NCBI GenBank assembly: GCA_023078685.1
Contig: JALGAS010000004.1
Span: 1,550,001-1,614,000, forward strand
From: Neopestalotiopsis rosae
Taxonomy: Eukaryota; Ascomycota; Sordariomycetes; Amphisphaeriales; Sporocadaceae
Reading direction: 5' to 3'
Length of the DNA stretch: 64,000 bases
The notes under the pieces were generated by a model, which did no database searches, was not told the origin of the DNA, and saw only the letters and a list, made by a program, of their open reading frames with translations. Position numbers and translations under genes: made by a program. This document shows positions 26,177 to 37,995 of the stretch, piece by piece; within the stretch, counting starts at the first letter, position 1, and every line of letters begins with the position of its first letter.

Positions 26177-28518
26177 ATGGACTCGAAGAAGCCGTCCAAC
26201 TTTGCCTGCGACGCTTGTCGCCTAGGCAAGAGAAAGGTGCGTTACCCGCTTAGCCAAAGAGCTAAAACCGCCTTGCGAAGGTGCGGCCTGACAACTCCCG
26301 CAACAGTGTGATGCAGCCAAACCCCAGTGCTCCCGCTGTTCAAAACAAGACAAGCCATGCACGTATCCTACAGAGGAGCGACCGAAGAGGTAGGCGATCA
26401 CGATTTGCCGGGTTGCCCGCATCTCGCTCGGGCACAACCCTTTTTTTTCCCCTGTGTGTCATGCTGCTGACCTGACCTGTGCGGTCCATTTACAGGCGCA
26501 AGTACTGGGATGAAGACTACGTTGCCAGTTTGGAGAATCAGGTCAAGACCCTCTTGGCCGCGCTAGACGCCAAGAATGCCGGACGGCCCATTCCAAATGT
26601 TGAACCCGTGGACCAGCCGGCGCCGAAGGGTGATGAACTCAGCTCCACCGTCCTCACTGCTCCTGTTCAACATGATGCCGGAGTCGCCGGAGGTCCGGGT
26701 CCGAAAGCCAAGAGCAAGGCAAACTTGGAACCTGATGCCAGATCATTAGCAGCCATGGAGGAGTTGAGTGTAATGATGTGGCGTACCAACATTGGCGACG
26801 GTGTCACAATCATCAATGACTCTGCCGCTGACTCGCAGCACAAGGTGGACAGTTCAACACAGCCGGGACTGCAAGACTTTATCAATCCACCGCCAAATGT
26901 TGTAGCCTATTGTTCAGATACTGTCCTCATTCATGAACTCGCGACCTTGTTTTTGGACAATATCAACAGCGAACACCAGTTCACTCCGTATAAGACGACC
27001 GAGTTCTTGGCAGGCTACCCCTATCAAAATTTTGGGTTGACGTTTCTGCACACTGCAATACTGTCCACCGGAGCCATCTTTTCCTCACGCTCAGATGCAC
27101 AAGAAATTGCAGAAGCCTTTTCAGTATTTGCCGAGAGCCTCGTGTTTACATGCTTCCGCCAAAGTCCAACGTTACAAGTGGTACAAGGACTTTGTATGAT
27201 GTCCTGGCGTTCATTAGCGCTGGGCCGAGATCATTTCGGGTGGATCTATATATCAATGGCAGCTGGACTGTCAGTTCACCTACGACTTCACGTCCTGGCG
27301 CTAGACGAGTGCGAGTCAAGGTCATGGCGGCCGCATGTCGAGGATATTCGGACTTTCTGGATGTTTTACCTCATCGACCGGACCGCTATTTCCATTCTCG
27401 GAAGGAATTGCGCATTACCTTGGCGTCGTGTCAATGTGCCTAACTTCGAAGCTTCACTAGATCCAAAAAATGCCGACATAGCACAGATCTCTTTCATGTG
27501 GCAGTGTAAACTATGGTTTCTCCACGACGAGCAGATGGATCAAATGTAAGTGCCATTCAAGTTGACTAAGATTATCGAGATACAGGTGTCTGACATTGAC
27601 AGATTCACATCGAAATTTGAGGCTATTCCAGCACAACAGCAGGCACATTTACTCGTCGCCACGCATGAAGCGCTCAGCAATTTCTTCAAGTCACGAGACC
27701 GCCGTCTTGATCTTCGTGGGCAGGATACGAGCAGGCATGTCTTGTTCTTCCACATGGCGTACCAAATGGCTCTTTTAATCACGCTACCTCCGTTCCTACG
27801 GTGTTTCGCCATGTCCAAAGGCAACCCACAGGCGGAAAATTCAGCCAATCCCAACTACATCATCTTGATCCTGCGGTCTCTGACGGGAGCTGCATCAATG
27901 ATGATTCGTCTGGTACGGATGTATCGCGATGCGCACCCAGAACAGTGGAAAACTGCCAATCCTGTTATCATCCACCATCTCCTAAGCGCCGCGATTGTGC
28001 TGTTGATGAATGCAACTAGTCAGACCACTTCCATGAAGACACAGAGCACAAGGTGGTTGAAAGTCTGTATCGAGCTCTTGGTGAATCTAAGAACGCCTTG
28101 GCCGGACAGAGCCAACAAGACTATCAAGGTCATTAGAGTGCTTGCCGACCGTTGGGGTGTCTTAGGAGCGTTGCCCCTACAATTCAGCTATCCCGTGGAT
28201 GTCACGACACCGCCAGACTTGAAGGGCGTTAGTCAGGAAAGCCCTCCTACAGTCGGGATCCTTCCGAGTACCTTGCCCGCTACTCAACCATTCCAACCAA
28301 ATCCCTACTCGGTCCCTGCATTTAGTGGTGGTAACGATATGGGTTCGATGGGCACATACTCGAATTTTGACTTTACAGTACCCACAACCATAAGTTTTGG
28401 CGTCGAAGCTCAGCAGCAATTCGATGACATATTTGCAGACAATGGGAGTAACTGGCTTTTCGGCTCAGAGCAGGATCCCGGCTTAACATATTGGAATGGA
28501 AATGCAGGTAGTTATTAA
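26177..28518 (+). CDS. Zn2Cys6 transcription factor, probable cluster regulator
   Basis: Four exons (26177-26236, 26307-26389, 26496-27545, 27603-28518) join to 702 residues. The zinc cluster is complete: Cys at 11, 14, 21, 28, 31 and 38, spaced CX2CX6CX6CX2CX6C, with the basic RLGKRK between Cys 14 and 21. Introns cut it between K20 and C21 and after the KR that follows the cluster. A coiled-coil-like stretch (YVASLENQVKTLLAALDA) follows and should allow dimerisation. The middle part is a fungal-specific transcription-factor domain (QVVQGLCMMSWRSLALGRDHFGW, then RTFWMFYLIDRTAISILGR). The acidic, Asn/Ser-rich tail may activate transcription. It lies between the dehydratase and nitrilase genes, diverging from one and converging with the other, so it is the natural candidate to control both. 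The inducer would presumably be the aldoxime, the nitrile or a precursor. Confidence 0.92.
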
Positions 28519-28614
28519 CTCGGGTATAAATTTGTCATGACTAGATACGTATGTACAATTACAAAAGAGGAAAAAAAATGTAGGGGGTATTATATCTCTC
28601 TTTCATCATTTTTC

Positions 28615-29763
28615 TCATAGATCCGCAACCAGCTCAGACGTGACCTCCTTTGCCACCTGCTTGGCCACGGCGGCCTGCACGAGGCCCTTGATGTTGTTGT
28701 CGGTGCTGAGCCACAGCAGGTCGGGCCGGCTGTAGTGGCCGGTGCAGTGGGCAAACATCTTGATGCGCGTGATCTCGTCCATGTCGAGGTCGGCGTACAG
28801 GATGCCCTCGGCCTTGGGGTCCAGGGGCTCCGTCAGCTTCCGGCCGTCCGGGCCGAAGATGGCAGAGGTGCCGCCGCCGGCCGAGGACATGAGCGCGCCC
28901 CCCGACGTGTTCTGGACCTTGACGCCCTCGTCAGTGATGACGGCGGTGCTGTGCAGGACGAAGGTGGTGGACTCAATGGCGTATGTTGCCGAGAGAGTGT
29001 GGCAGCCTAGATTATGCTCGATTAGCTTCATTCTCCGTTATTCTATAATAAAGAAATGCGAATGACATACCTTCAGCGGACATGGACCACAGATCGGGGC
29101 CGCCAGTGTGAGGCGTCAGACTGGGCCAGGCCGAGACGTGAATCTGCTCGCGCTGGGACATGGTGTTGAACTTGAGCAGGGGCTGAATGTGCTCCCAGCA
29201 CGAGAGCTGGCCGACGCGGCCAAAGGGGAGCTTGGCGACTCCCGACAGGCAGTGGCCCGAGGCGTCGCCGAAGATGGTGCGCTCCATGTGGGTGGGCTTC
29301 ATCTTGCGGCGGTGCAGCTTGACCTCGCCGTCGGCGCCGATGAGCACCTGGGAGATGTAGAGCGAGTCGTCCTCGTTCTCGGAGAAGCCCAGCGACACGG
29401 CGATGCCGCAGTCGGCGGCCGCCTTCTTGATCGTCTCCATCTCTGGGGAGTCGATCTTGAGCGAGTTCTTGATGTACTTGACGTTCATCTCAAAGTCCAC
29501 AAGACGGGTCCTAAGGGCGGGGAGGAAAAGCTTACTGTTAGCAACTCATCTAGAGACGACTTTTGTTCCTCGGTCGGAGGAGAGGTAGCATACCAAATCC
29601 AGCATGGGTATCCGGGGACGAAGCACTCGGGAAAGGCAATGAGCTGGGCCTTGTTGTCGGCAGCCTCCTTCATGAGCTTGCAGACCTTCTTGACGGAACC
29701 CTGCAGGTCGAGCCAGACAGGCTCAGCCTGTGTGACGGCAACGCGAACTGTGGAGGTAGACAT
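28615..29763 (-). CDS. nitrilase
   Basis: Exons 29763-29594, 29510-29071 and 29006-28615 join to 333 residues. The catalytic triad is complete: E46 in [12 protein letters not shown]128 in [11 protein letters not shown] and C161 in [13 protein letters not shown]. The last two segments are those of true nitrilases in branch 1 of the superfamily, which in fungi also includes cyanide hydratases. The splice joining PCWIW to TRLVDFE restores a motif typical of the family and supports the first intron. The enzyme hydrolyses a nitrile to a carboxylic acid and ammonia through a cysteine thioimidate. It is cytosolic and usually forms helical filaments; the extended C-terminal tail fits that. The gene is 96 bp from the regulator, tail to tail. 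With the dehydratase it completes aldoxime -> nitrile -> acid. An arylaceto- or aliphatic nitrilase is more likely than cyanide hydratase in this context, but the sequence alone does not settle it. Confidence 0.95.
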
Positions 29764-31761
29764 GTCTGAATTATGTGGTGGTGAAAATGATAGAGAAAGA
29801 AGTTGAAAAGTGTGGGTATATATATTTCAGACAGACTGATGCTGTTGTGTAAATGTATATGAATCAGAATGATTCTTTAATTCAATGATAGTTATATGTA
29901 AGATTCGCAAACACTTGCATTGAGCTATCACCAATATTCCCTAACTATGTGCTGGCACCTTTATACTGTCGACGGAATCGGATCTATGTGCATTTCAGTG
30001 CGGCCGGAATAAACCCCGCAGGTTATCAAGTAGGACTATCTGAACAGCGGCGAGTAATAATGTCTTGACGCCTTTACGGCGACGAGTAGTCAGCTTTTGA
30101 TCTAAAAAGGCGTTACCTCGTTATCTTTATTTCCATCTGTCAAAGATATGGGGACTATCTTTTCCACGCCGAGAAAACTATAGACAGCCCAATAGTGGTA
30201 ATTGGTAAGAGAGGCTGATGTTGCGGATCTGTCAACGTCCGCACAGATAAGGGGCGGCCAGGGCGTTCATGGGGAACCCTTGGCGCCCATCCGCTCCATT
30301 TCCCACTGGGCGAGGGTACGCTGCCGGCGTAAGCAGACAGCAGGCAGTGCATACGACCAACTAAAGAGTAGCGTATTTTCCCCGCATTCGGGCTTTGCAG
30401 CGCCCGGTATTTTAGGGGTCGTAGCTGTTGGTCAGGGCTTGTAGTTGAACAGTGTCAACCATGTCATGACATTTGGTCATTCGTGGGGAAGACGAGACGG
30501 ATCTTCATCGAAACCCAAATTGATCACATTTCTCGTCGATCGGATTGGTCATGGTCGCTTTTAGATGATGGTCTAGCTTGAGATTTCGGAATCAGATTCT
30601 GGAGTGCACTCGATCCCGTCCACCAAGTTCTAATTAGACACAGGTCTCAGCTCTCATCGGGTCAGGGGTATGGGACGAGAGTGAGAGCTTACAACATATG
30701 CCGAAGCTTTCGTGTTCGGGCTTTGTCAGGCTGCCTGGTATCTCCCAGCCACCCACAGCGCTGGGAGACACATCTGTTTATGCAGCCAAGATGCCCACTG
30801 GAGAGACGGGCCACACAGCGCATCGTACGAGAAGCAGGATTCAATAACAATGCATGTCTGTCCAGGTCAACCCACAAAGGGTCCATTGTTGCTGCAGTCT
30901 GGGAGGGGAATCCTTCAGCGCTGGGTAAGACCTAACCTAGATCTGATGGAGCACGTAAGGCTTTCCTTGTTGGTGGCCACTGCACCCGGAATTGGAATAC
31001 GCCAGACTCACTTTGGAAACCCCGCGAGTGCTGATCTGCAGAGATGCCATGCAAAGTATGGCCACGTGAGCCAAGACCAAAGACATATCCCGCGTCCAGG
31101 CAAATTACCTAATGACCTAGGTTAGGTACTCAGGTAGGTTATGTATGGTAGGTGGTCTTGTTATTGTATGTTGCGAGGCACGGGGCATAGTGTCTTATAG
31201 TGGCTCAGAGTTAGTGGACATCCTCGCCTAAATATCCGAACAGGTTACTAGCTCAATGGCATTTGTGGGGTGTTGGTACCCTGGGCACTCCAGCATCAGT
31301 AATGGCTGGCGTATACTTGGTGTATTTGGAATTGACCACTGACATTGTCCCAATTTATCATATCTAGCTTTATTCCGCTGGTCTGCGGACTAGACTATGA
31401 GTCCGTGAATATGCCTATTTACTCCAAGTGAATTGGATTCAAGAGGTCAATCCTATGGTCTTGATGGATCTTCGATCGTAGCATTAAGTTCCGCAAAGCA
31501 ATCGTCATTCCATGCTTGCCGGAGCCATGCACAGCACCAAACATGTCCCAAAACTGTTGATCGCGATTCGCAAGAGATAGGTATTACCGAGCCACCCGAA
31601 ATTGTATCTATTATGTCTATGCCCTGTTTGTATAGTAAATCTGCTCATGCGAATATAGCGACTAAATCTTCCTCATCCATGCGTGCCACAACAGACATCA
31701 GCATGGAACAGTGCTCCACCTAAATTACGCCTTTACACTACCTCATGCCTCGCATTCTCGT
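29764..31761. other. nitrilase promoter and 2 kb intergenic region
   Basis: The first 300 bp are the nitrilase promoter. GGGTATATAT lies at 29814-29823, with the TATA part extending to 29825, some 50-60 bp before the start codon. The remaining 1.7 kb holds no gene I can support. It has a cluster of CCTAGGT/AGGTAGGT words at 31115-31155 and one reverse-strand CGGAATAA at 31370-31377. Confidence 0.5.
30001..30012 (+). promoter_or_regulatory. overlapping CGGCCGG / CGGAATAA element upstream of nitrilase
   Basis: CGGCCGGAATAA lies 242 bp before the nitrilase start. It combines both words found separately in the dehydratase/regulator promoter. CGG half-sites are typical targets of zinc-cluster proteins. 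Binding by the neighbouring regulator is inferred only from position and shared words. Confidence 0.4.
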
Positions 31762-33783
31762 CTATCTCTGTTGCAGAGCCTTCTTCTGTCCCAAGAACGC
31801 CTTTTCGTCACTTGTCTCTGCTTCTTTCATTTGCCGCCGTTGAGCCTCCTCTCTCGCCCTCTCTGCAGCAGCCTCCTTCTGCTGCTTGAGCATGATGCAA
31901 AATTTCGATCGTGAGCGTATCTGCTCGCCCTTCCAAAGGAACAAGAACGGAATGAAGCACATGACACAGCTGAGGCCCGCCAGGAGACTGCACGCGCCCG
32001 CGATGCCGAGGTGCTCAAACATGGGCGTCGTCGCAAACGGCAGGACCACGGCGAGGAGGGAGCGCGTGGCGCTGGCCGCGGCGTTTGCGCTGGCGGCAAA
32101 GATCTCGTAGGCGTCGGTGAGGTAGTTGAGGAGAGCCATGAAGATCAGCATGAAGCCCATGCCAAACGGGATCCCGGCCATCATAGGAGCGACAAAGGAT
32201 ACGTTGGATCTGGAGGACCATCCGAGCCAGAAGAGCGCGACCACGAAGAGGGGCCCGCCGAAACATGCCAGTGGGACGCGGCGGTATTCTTCCTTGAAAC
32301 TCCACGGTTTTCCTTGCTTCTGAGCGTTGCGGAGGTAGCCGTCGTAGAGATAAAATACGGGTAACGTCATAAGCGCGCCGACACCGATGGGCAGGAAGCA
32401 CAGTCCAGTGACGCCAGGTGTGAGGCCGTATAACTGTTCGAAAATGATAGGGAACGCCTGGAACGACATGTAGAAGATGGCATAGACGAGGGCCAGGTAC
32501 ATGCAGGTACTGGTAACGATGAGTTCCGAGATGAGCATGCGGATCGGTCGGGTCAGCACGCGGGTGAGGACGGTCGTGATGTCTCGGCGTTCCAGCTCTG
32601 ATGCAGCAAAGACGTTTTGCTTGCCAGTCTGCTTACGGATTTTCGTGGCCCGTCTCGCGAGCAATACTGGAGCGTAGGTTTCGGGAACGAAGAAAAGTAC
32701 GATGCAGAATGAGAAGCCTGCATAAATCAGGCCAACCCAAAACGTCCAGCGCCATCCTATCGAAGTCGAACAAAATCCCTGATGCATCATGAGTATACGT
32801 GCAGTCAGTGGGTACGAACTATTCACCGAGTTGAACATACCGATATTATTGGTGCAAGTAAGGGACCAAAGACAGTCATCTTGCGTTCTTGTTAGCCTGC
32901 CACTCGGGAGCGTTTAGATAAGGACCCGTCTGCTTACAGCCATGAACCAGGCAAAGGCGCGGCCTCGAGTAACAGGATCATTGTAAAGATCAGCCAACTG
33001 TCCAGCCACGATGGCGATGGGCGAGCTAGCCACGGCGCCGGTAAAGAATCGAAAGACCAGCAGCGCAGACCAGTTTGGTGAGAGAGCGCAAGCCATTGTG
33101 AAGATGGTGAATACGCCAAAGGTTACCAAGGTCAGGTTTCGTCGTCCAAAGTGCTCGCTTAGCGGGCCCCCTATTGATGTGTATTAGCATGCCTCTGAGT
33201 AGTGGTACCGCAAGCCTAGAGCAGATGACTGGTTTGACGCACATATGATAGGCCCAAATACATAACCTATCAGGTATGTTGAGATCGGAAGAACCTTTTT
33301 CTCTGATTCTGTAATGTGCCACTCATTCATGATGAATGGAATAGCCATGCTCGGTAGGGAACTGCCCATGGTGCTATTGACGACTAGTACCATGATCGAG
33401 ACTACCAGTGGGGCCTTCTTGGACTATAATTCTCGTTGGCGACTATAAGCATAGAATCAAAGATTGATAGTACCTGCGGCCAATTGCATGGATTTTCCTT
33501 GTCGTTCTCTTCCCACGATATTATAGTCTGATTGGGCGTGTCGCTGCCATTCGAGGCAGGATGGGCATGTTGTATTTTGTTGTCGGCCTCTTCTTCTCGA
33601 TATCTCTCCTGGGCATCTTGACTGTCGAGGCGCTGCACCACATCCGAGATATGGCTCAGAGTGCGACCATGATCTGCTTCGAGGTTAGAATCCAGGGGTA
33701 GCCTTATGGTGGCCAGGAGCCTAGTACTGACGAGATGCTACTATACCACCGACATCTTCTTCGGGATGCCGATCACTAGACAT
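31762..33783 (-). CDS. MFS transporter, DHA1-type drug/polyamine efflux family
   Basis: Six exons (33783-33747, 33673-33474, 33423-33243, 33170-32938, 32879-32841, 32778-31762) join to 568 residues. One exon is only 13 codons (MTVFGPLLAPIIS). The cytosolic N-terminus ends in SWEENDKENPCNWPQ, the usual entry to fungal DHA1 proteins. TM1 follows (APLVVSIMVLVVNS). FGPIIWGPLSEHFGRRN, formed by a splice, is the loop 2-3 signature, and GWRWTFWVGLIYAGFSFC and FVPETYAPVLLARRA are the TM6 and post-TM6 motifs. The C-terminal tail is a charged, Ala/Glu-rich helix. Members export drugs, polyamines or metabolites by proton antiport at the plasma membrane. It follows the nitrilase by 2.0 kb on the same strand and could export a cluster product or a toxic nitrile, but nothing in its promoter ties it to the cluster. 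Confidence 0.9.
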
Positions 33784-34778
33784 TGCATATGATCTTCCAA
33801 TTACGTCGTGTATAGCCAAAAGTCTTCAAGTGGCGAAGTATCGTGTTGTTTGACAGTAGACGTCTCTTCGGGGCACTTTGTGGAGGTTGTGTGAGAGAAC
33901 CGAGAAAACGGGGGACGCCTCAGCTCTCCGGCGAAGTCGTGCACGCAGTGGTATCCAGTTTCGTGGGACTGCTACGGCACGGAAAGAGGCCGGTGCGGCT
34001 CCGACAGGCCATAGGATGGGTTGTAGGATCGACATGGATTGGGCACAAAAATGGGCGTTGCTGCATCCACTAGGCCCCAGAGCTGAGGGTGTCTTCGGCT
34101 TTTATTACTGCACCTTTGCGATTTGGGCGGCCAATCACTCCTTGTAATCAATGAACTCGTGTGTATGCTGCCGTAGAACCCGAGCACTGGAATTCCGTGC
34201 ACTCGGTCAAGCTGTGACTTACGACTAGAACTTGGCCTGGGCCTGGAAGAAGAAGTGGACACTTTTGGAGCAAATGTCCTCCTGAATCATGCATAGACAG
34301 CATTTTTACGCATAGGAAAACAACTGCCGTCCCCCCTTAAAAACAACATACGGTATGCCACGCAACCCGCGGCTGCGTTCCGGGGATATCGCGTCGGAAT
34401 TCTAGGGTGTCTCGAGGGAATAGTCTTCGGGGATAAGGCAGGTTGCCAAGGTTGCATTGTGCGGACAGAGGTGTGCTCATGACCATCAGCCGTCGGCCCG
34501 CTCGACTAGCTCCCGCGCGTCTTGGCCGATAATACTCTTCATGATTAGCGCTTTCAAGACGGAAAACTATAATATTCGTAGATCATTCTCAGTCAAACGC
34601 GCGGGGCTCTACTCTATTTTTAACGTTGATCAAATGGGATATTCAGTGCATATGGTGTTCATTCGTAGATTATCGTCCAACATTGTTTTGTCAGTCATTA
34701 GATCTGCTCATTCTTTCGTACTTCTTGACACCAATATTCCTGCCTGAATCATAAAGACGCTGTTGGCCTTCGCCATTT
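33784..34778. other. intergenic, no supported gene
   Basis: About 1 kb between two minus-strand genes: the promoter of the MFS transporter and the 3' flank of the ubiquitin-like-domain gene. I see no gene and no CGGAATAA word here. Confidence 0.5.
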
Positions 34779-36879
34779 TTACACGCCTGACTTCTCTCGT
34801 TTTCTTCGCGCCATGGCTACTTCATCAACTGTTGGCGGTGGTGACACGACGTTGTAGAACAGCTCATTCGACGGAGATCCAGTTTCTGCCATCAAAACTT
34901 GAATACGGTCTGCTCTGACAAAGTCCAGCGACCTCAACGCATCGAGAACATTTTGGCGATCGTGTTGATGTCTGACAAGCACCACTATGACAGGAACGGA
35001 TGTCCTTTTGGTGTAGCCTGCGAAACGCATCGTCCATATAACGTCAAAAGCTTTTGAACCTGCATCAAGGCCTCGGTTTGACTTTGATTCCAGATTATGT
35101 TTACTTCGCCAGGACAACTCAACTGCTGCCGAGAACATGATATTCCAAAAAGCCTGCGAAGCCCACCCGCCGTCTCCAACCTTCCAGAAGCGTATTCCGT
35201 TTATGGTTGCGTTGAGGGATCCACGGGAGTCTTCGAGGTCTTCCCAGCGACTTATGTATCGAACCCTCTTGAAAATATTGGGGCCTTCTATTCTTTCCCG
35301 CTCGGCGATTAGTCTGGATAAATCTTCGTATCCAAAGTTGATAGTAGTGTCTTCGGCAGCTTTGGGCTGTGACACCCACTCCTCAAGGTCGCCATTAATC
35401 ACAGTAGAAACATCCAAGACCCTCCGAAAGATGAAACAACATTGACTATTTGAACTGCTAGACGGGTCAGCTTAATTCCGGAGGAAATCGCTTTCAGATT
35501 CATTGCAGACAGTCGATACGCACCATGTTGTGTCAGAATCGGGAAGAGCGACTTCCTGTTTTTGGCCACATTTAGGACAACATGAACCCTCCCCGACCAC
35601 ATTTTCCTTTAGCCACATGCCTCCGAATATCATAGCCATGGCGATTTTCTGGCCAGGACGCACTAAGTGATGGAACTCGGCTTTCAAATTCAGATCTGTG
35701 CCAGTGACAAGATCTTGCAAGACATACTTCTTGCTCATTACTAGTTCCTGGCCAGGTCGATGTTTAAATTGGTCCCGAACCATGGACTGAATCGTCTGCG
35801 CTGACCTGTTAGCTGAAGGATGCTCATTCATAACATCCCCACAATCTGGCCCAACTCACCTCCCACGATGGATTGATATCGAGAGGCACAGGGATTGTGG
35901 ACCCAAGAGCGTCCTCAATGAAAACACTGTTGTGCCTGTACGGGTTAAGAGCAGCATAAACACGAGGCAACGATGCGATCTCAGCCTGAACACTTGAGAT
36001 GTGCGTGTTTGTCGTACGTCTGCATAGGTCAGCGCGCTTGTATGGTTTGATCTGCCGTCACGCAAGTAAACTGATATACTCACAGCTCTGAAAGTACGGC
36101 GACAACATTCTTGTTGGTATTTGCGGCGACATTTGCGTGAGCCTTCAAATATCCGAGCACCTTCCCAAACTGCTTGTCGAGCTTGTCAGCAGCCTCAGAT
36201 TTGGCATTGACGAGACTCTCGAGCCTGGCAGCGATAAGGCCATGATCTTGTTCTTGGGCAATACTTTTCACGTAAATCTGGTCAGCATTTCCAAATGAAA
36301 TGTCGCCGTAAGTTTATGGAGCACGACGCCAGTCATCGAAACGAAAGGAAAGATATACCTCTGAGCGCTTGCTTGCACTATGTCCACAATGTTCTTGTTT
36401 CGCTGAAGTTTGTCGCGCAATTGAGCAACCTTCTCTTTCTCCAAGATACTCCAGCGAATACGCTTGAATATATCGCTTATACTTTTTCGAGAACCTTGCT
36501 GACGCGAGAAGCTCTCGGCATAGTGTTTGAATCGGCCTTGAAAGAATGACTCGATTGCTTTGTGGCAGTCGGTCACTGTTGGCTTCAAAAGGTCGGCGAG
36601 CCGGTCAAGCTCGGGGCTCGGGCGTCTAGATTGCCAGAATCTAAGGAGCTATGCAAGACTGACAGATCAGTGTTTGCGCAGAGAGTCGCAGTCCTCATCA
36701 ATGCATGAACAGCGACTGACCTCATCAAGTGCTCTGTGGAACATGTCCAACTCGACGACCAATTCACGGAACTCATGCGCTGAGCCGCGGCTGTCGCTGA
36801 GTGCCTGCGACAACCGCCATACCAGCTGCACTGTTGTGATAATGTCTCCAAAAGAACCGAAAGCAAATGATGCAGACAT
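34779..36879 (-). CDS. ubiquitin-like-domain protein of STAND/NACHT-associated type
   Basis: Six exons (36879-36721, 36648-36359, 36263-36084, 36019-35860, 35795-35524, 35445-34779) join to 575 residues. The N-terminus (MSASFAFGSFGDIITTVQLV then FRELVVELDMFHRALDELL and FWQSRRPSPELDRLADLLKP) is a helical domain common in fungal proteins related to NLR/STAND receptors. A coiled helical middle follows. Near residues 240-340 lies a ubiquitin-like domain (NSVFIEDALGSTIPVPLDIN, then KKYVLQDLVTGTDLNL and AEFHHLVRPGQKIAMAMIFG). Immediately after it is a cysteine group (CCPKCGQ, then WCQCCF, the latter made by a splice) that could bind zinc. The C-terminal 210 residues are unassigned. An in-frame upstream start at 37032 would add 51 residues; I chose the ATG where family similarity begins. 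No NTPase motif is present. A signalling or allorecognition role is inferred from the family only. Confidence 0.8.
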
Positions 36880-37525
36880 TTCGGCCGCAATACATGATAG
36901 TCCCTGGCGATTTGCAATCGAAGAATGGCGTGATGAAACTGCCGACCAGATCCACGGCCAGCCTGATCCTTTGGAGGCATGCCCCAAATGAGCGTAGTCG
37001 GCGTCCATGTCCATCAATGACAGCTCAGCCACTATCTTGCTTAGCTACGATTGGGCAGAGCTGCATCTCATGCATGGCGATCCATTGCATTGAAGTGACC
37101 AATGCTCCGACGCTCCATCTTGTACGCCTCGCCATGCCCAACGGTTACTAGACACAAAAGTTCCCCCACGCTGACGCTAGCTTGTGTGAAATTATTGGTA
37201 TTGAGAGGCCCAATATAGTGATCCTGTGCTGTGGGCTTTTGACTTTGGAAGCGGCCTGTTACTCCAATTCGCTTCATCACCAGTGTGGATTATATAGACT
37301 GCGCAAAGATATTATAACTACCCCTCCTCCTAGTGAGGCCCTTTAGTTCAATTCAAAAGTCGCTTTGGTAGACTACAGGGTCATCCCACATTGGCTCACG
37401 GGGGACAAAAAATCAATTGACATGTGCATCAAGCACAGGTTAAACACGTTGATAATGGGTTTGCGATAGAGGAATACGATCGAGGAAAGTGCAAAAAGCT
37501 AATCCCAGATTGAATCTGAGGGAAA
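36880..37525. other. intergenic, upstream of the ubiquitin-like-domain gene
   Basis: About 650 bp between the start of the ubiquitin-like-domain gene and the tRNA-Leu. If the upstream start at 37032 is real, its first 150 bp are coding. I see nothing else. Confidence 0.45.
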
Positions 37526-37624
37526 TGATGAGAGTGGGACTTGAACCCACGCACGTTTCCGTACCAGGAAGTAGGTGTTAAGGTGACCTTAACCTGGCGC
37601 CATAACCAACTCGGCCATCTCACC
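37526..37624 (-). tRNA. tRNA-Leu (anticodon AAG), with intron
   Basis: The acceptor stem GGTGAGA pairs with TCTCATC (one G-T pair), and the discriminator is A. The D arm is GCCGAG...GGC. The anticodon stem CCAGG/CCTGG encloses the loop TTAAGG...T with anticodon AAG. The long variable arm (ACG GAAA CGT) is typical of tRNA-Leu. The T arm is GTGGG-TTCAAGT-CCCAC. Seventeen extra bases after position 37 form a small intron at the standard place. It reads leucine CTT codons, and CTC through inosine at the wobble position. Confidence 0.93.
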
Positions 37625-37995
37625 GATGATGTTGTTGTGATCGATTGCACGTTAACGTCATATAAACCAGCTTGCAATACCTTGTGAATTGTTGAAAATT
37701 TTTGTCGTGGTGGGCGACGATCAAGTTGGTGATAACAAAGGAGAACCAAGGATAAGGTGGTTGCAAAGTGGTCCCACTCGGTCGGACCCGTAGCGTGCAC
37801 AATCGCCCGGCATCCAAGACGGTGTTGAAGTAGGTTAGGCTACATCGACTCAAAGCATGTCTGGAAGCATGAAGAAAATAAGCGATGCGACAGGTAACTC
37901 GGCACAAGGACAGACATCATGTTCTCATTCATTGGCATTACTATATGGGGATATATTGACCAGAATTCTCAGCATGGTACCCATTCTACATGCTC
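37625..37995. other. short intergenic stretch
   Basis: The 370 bp between the tRNA-Leu and the end of the GH32 gene. I see no feature here. Confidence 0.5.
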
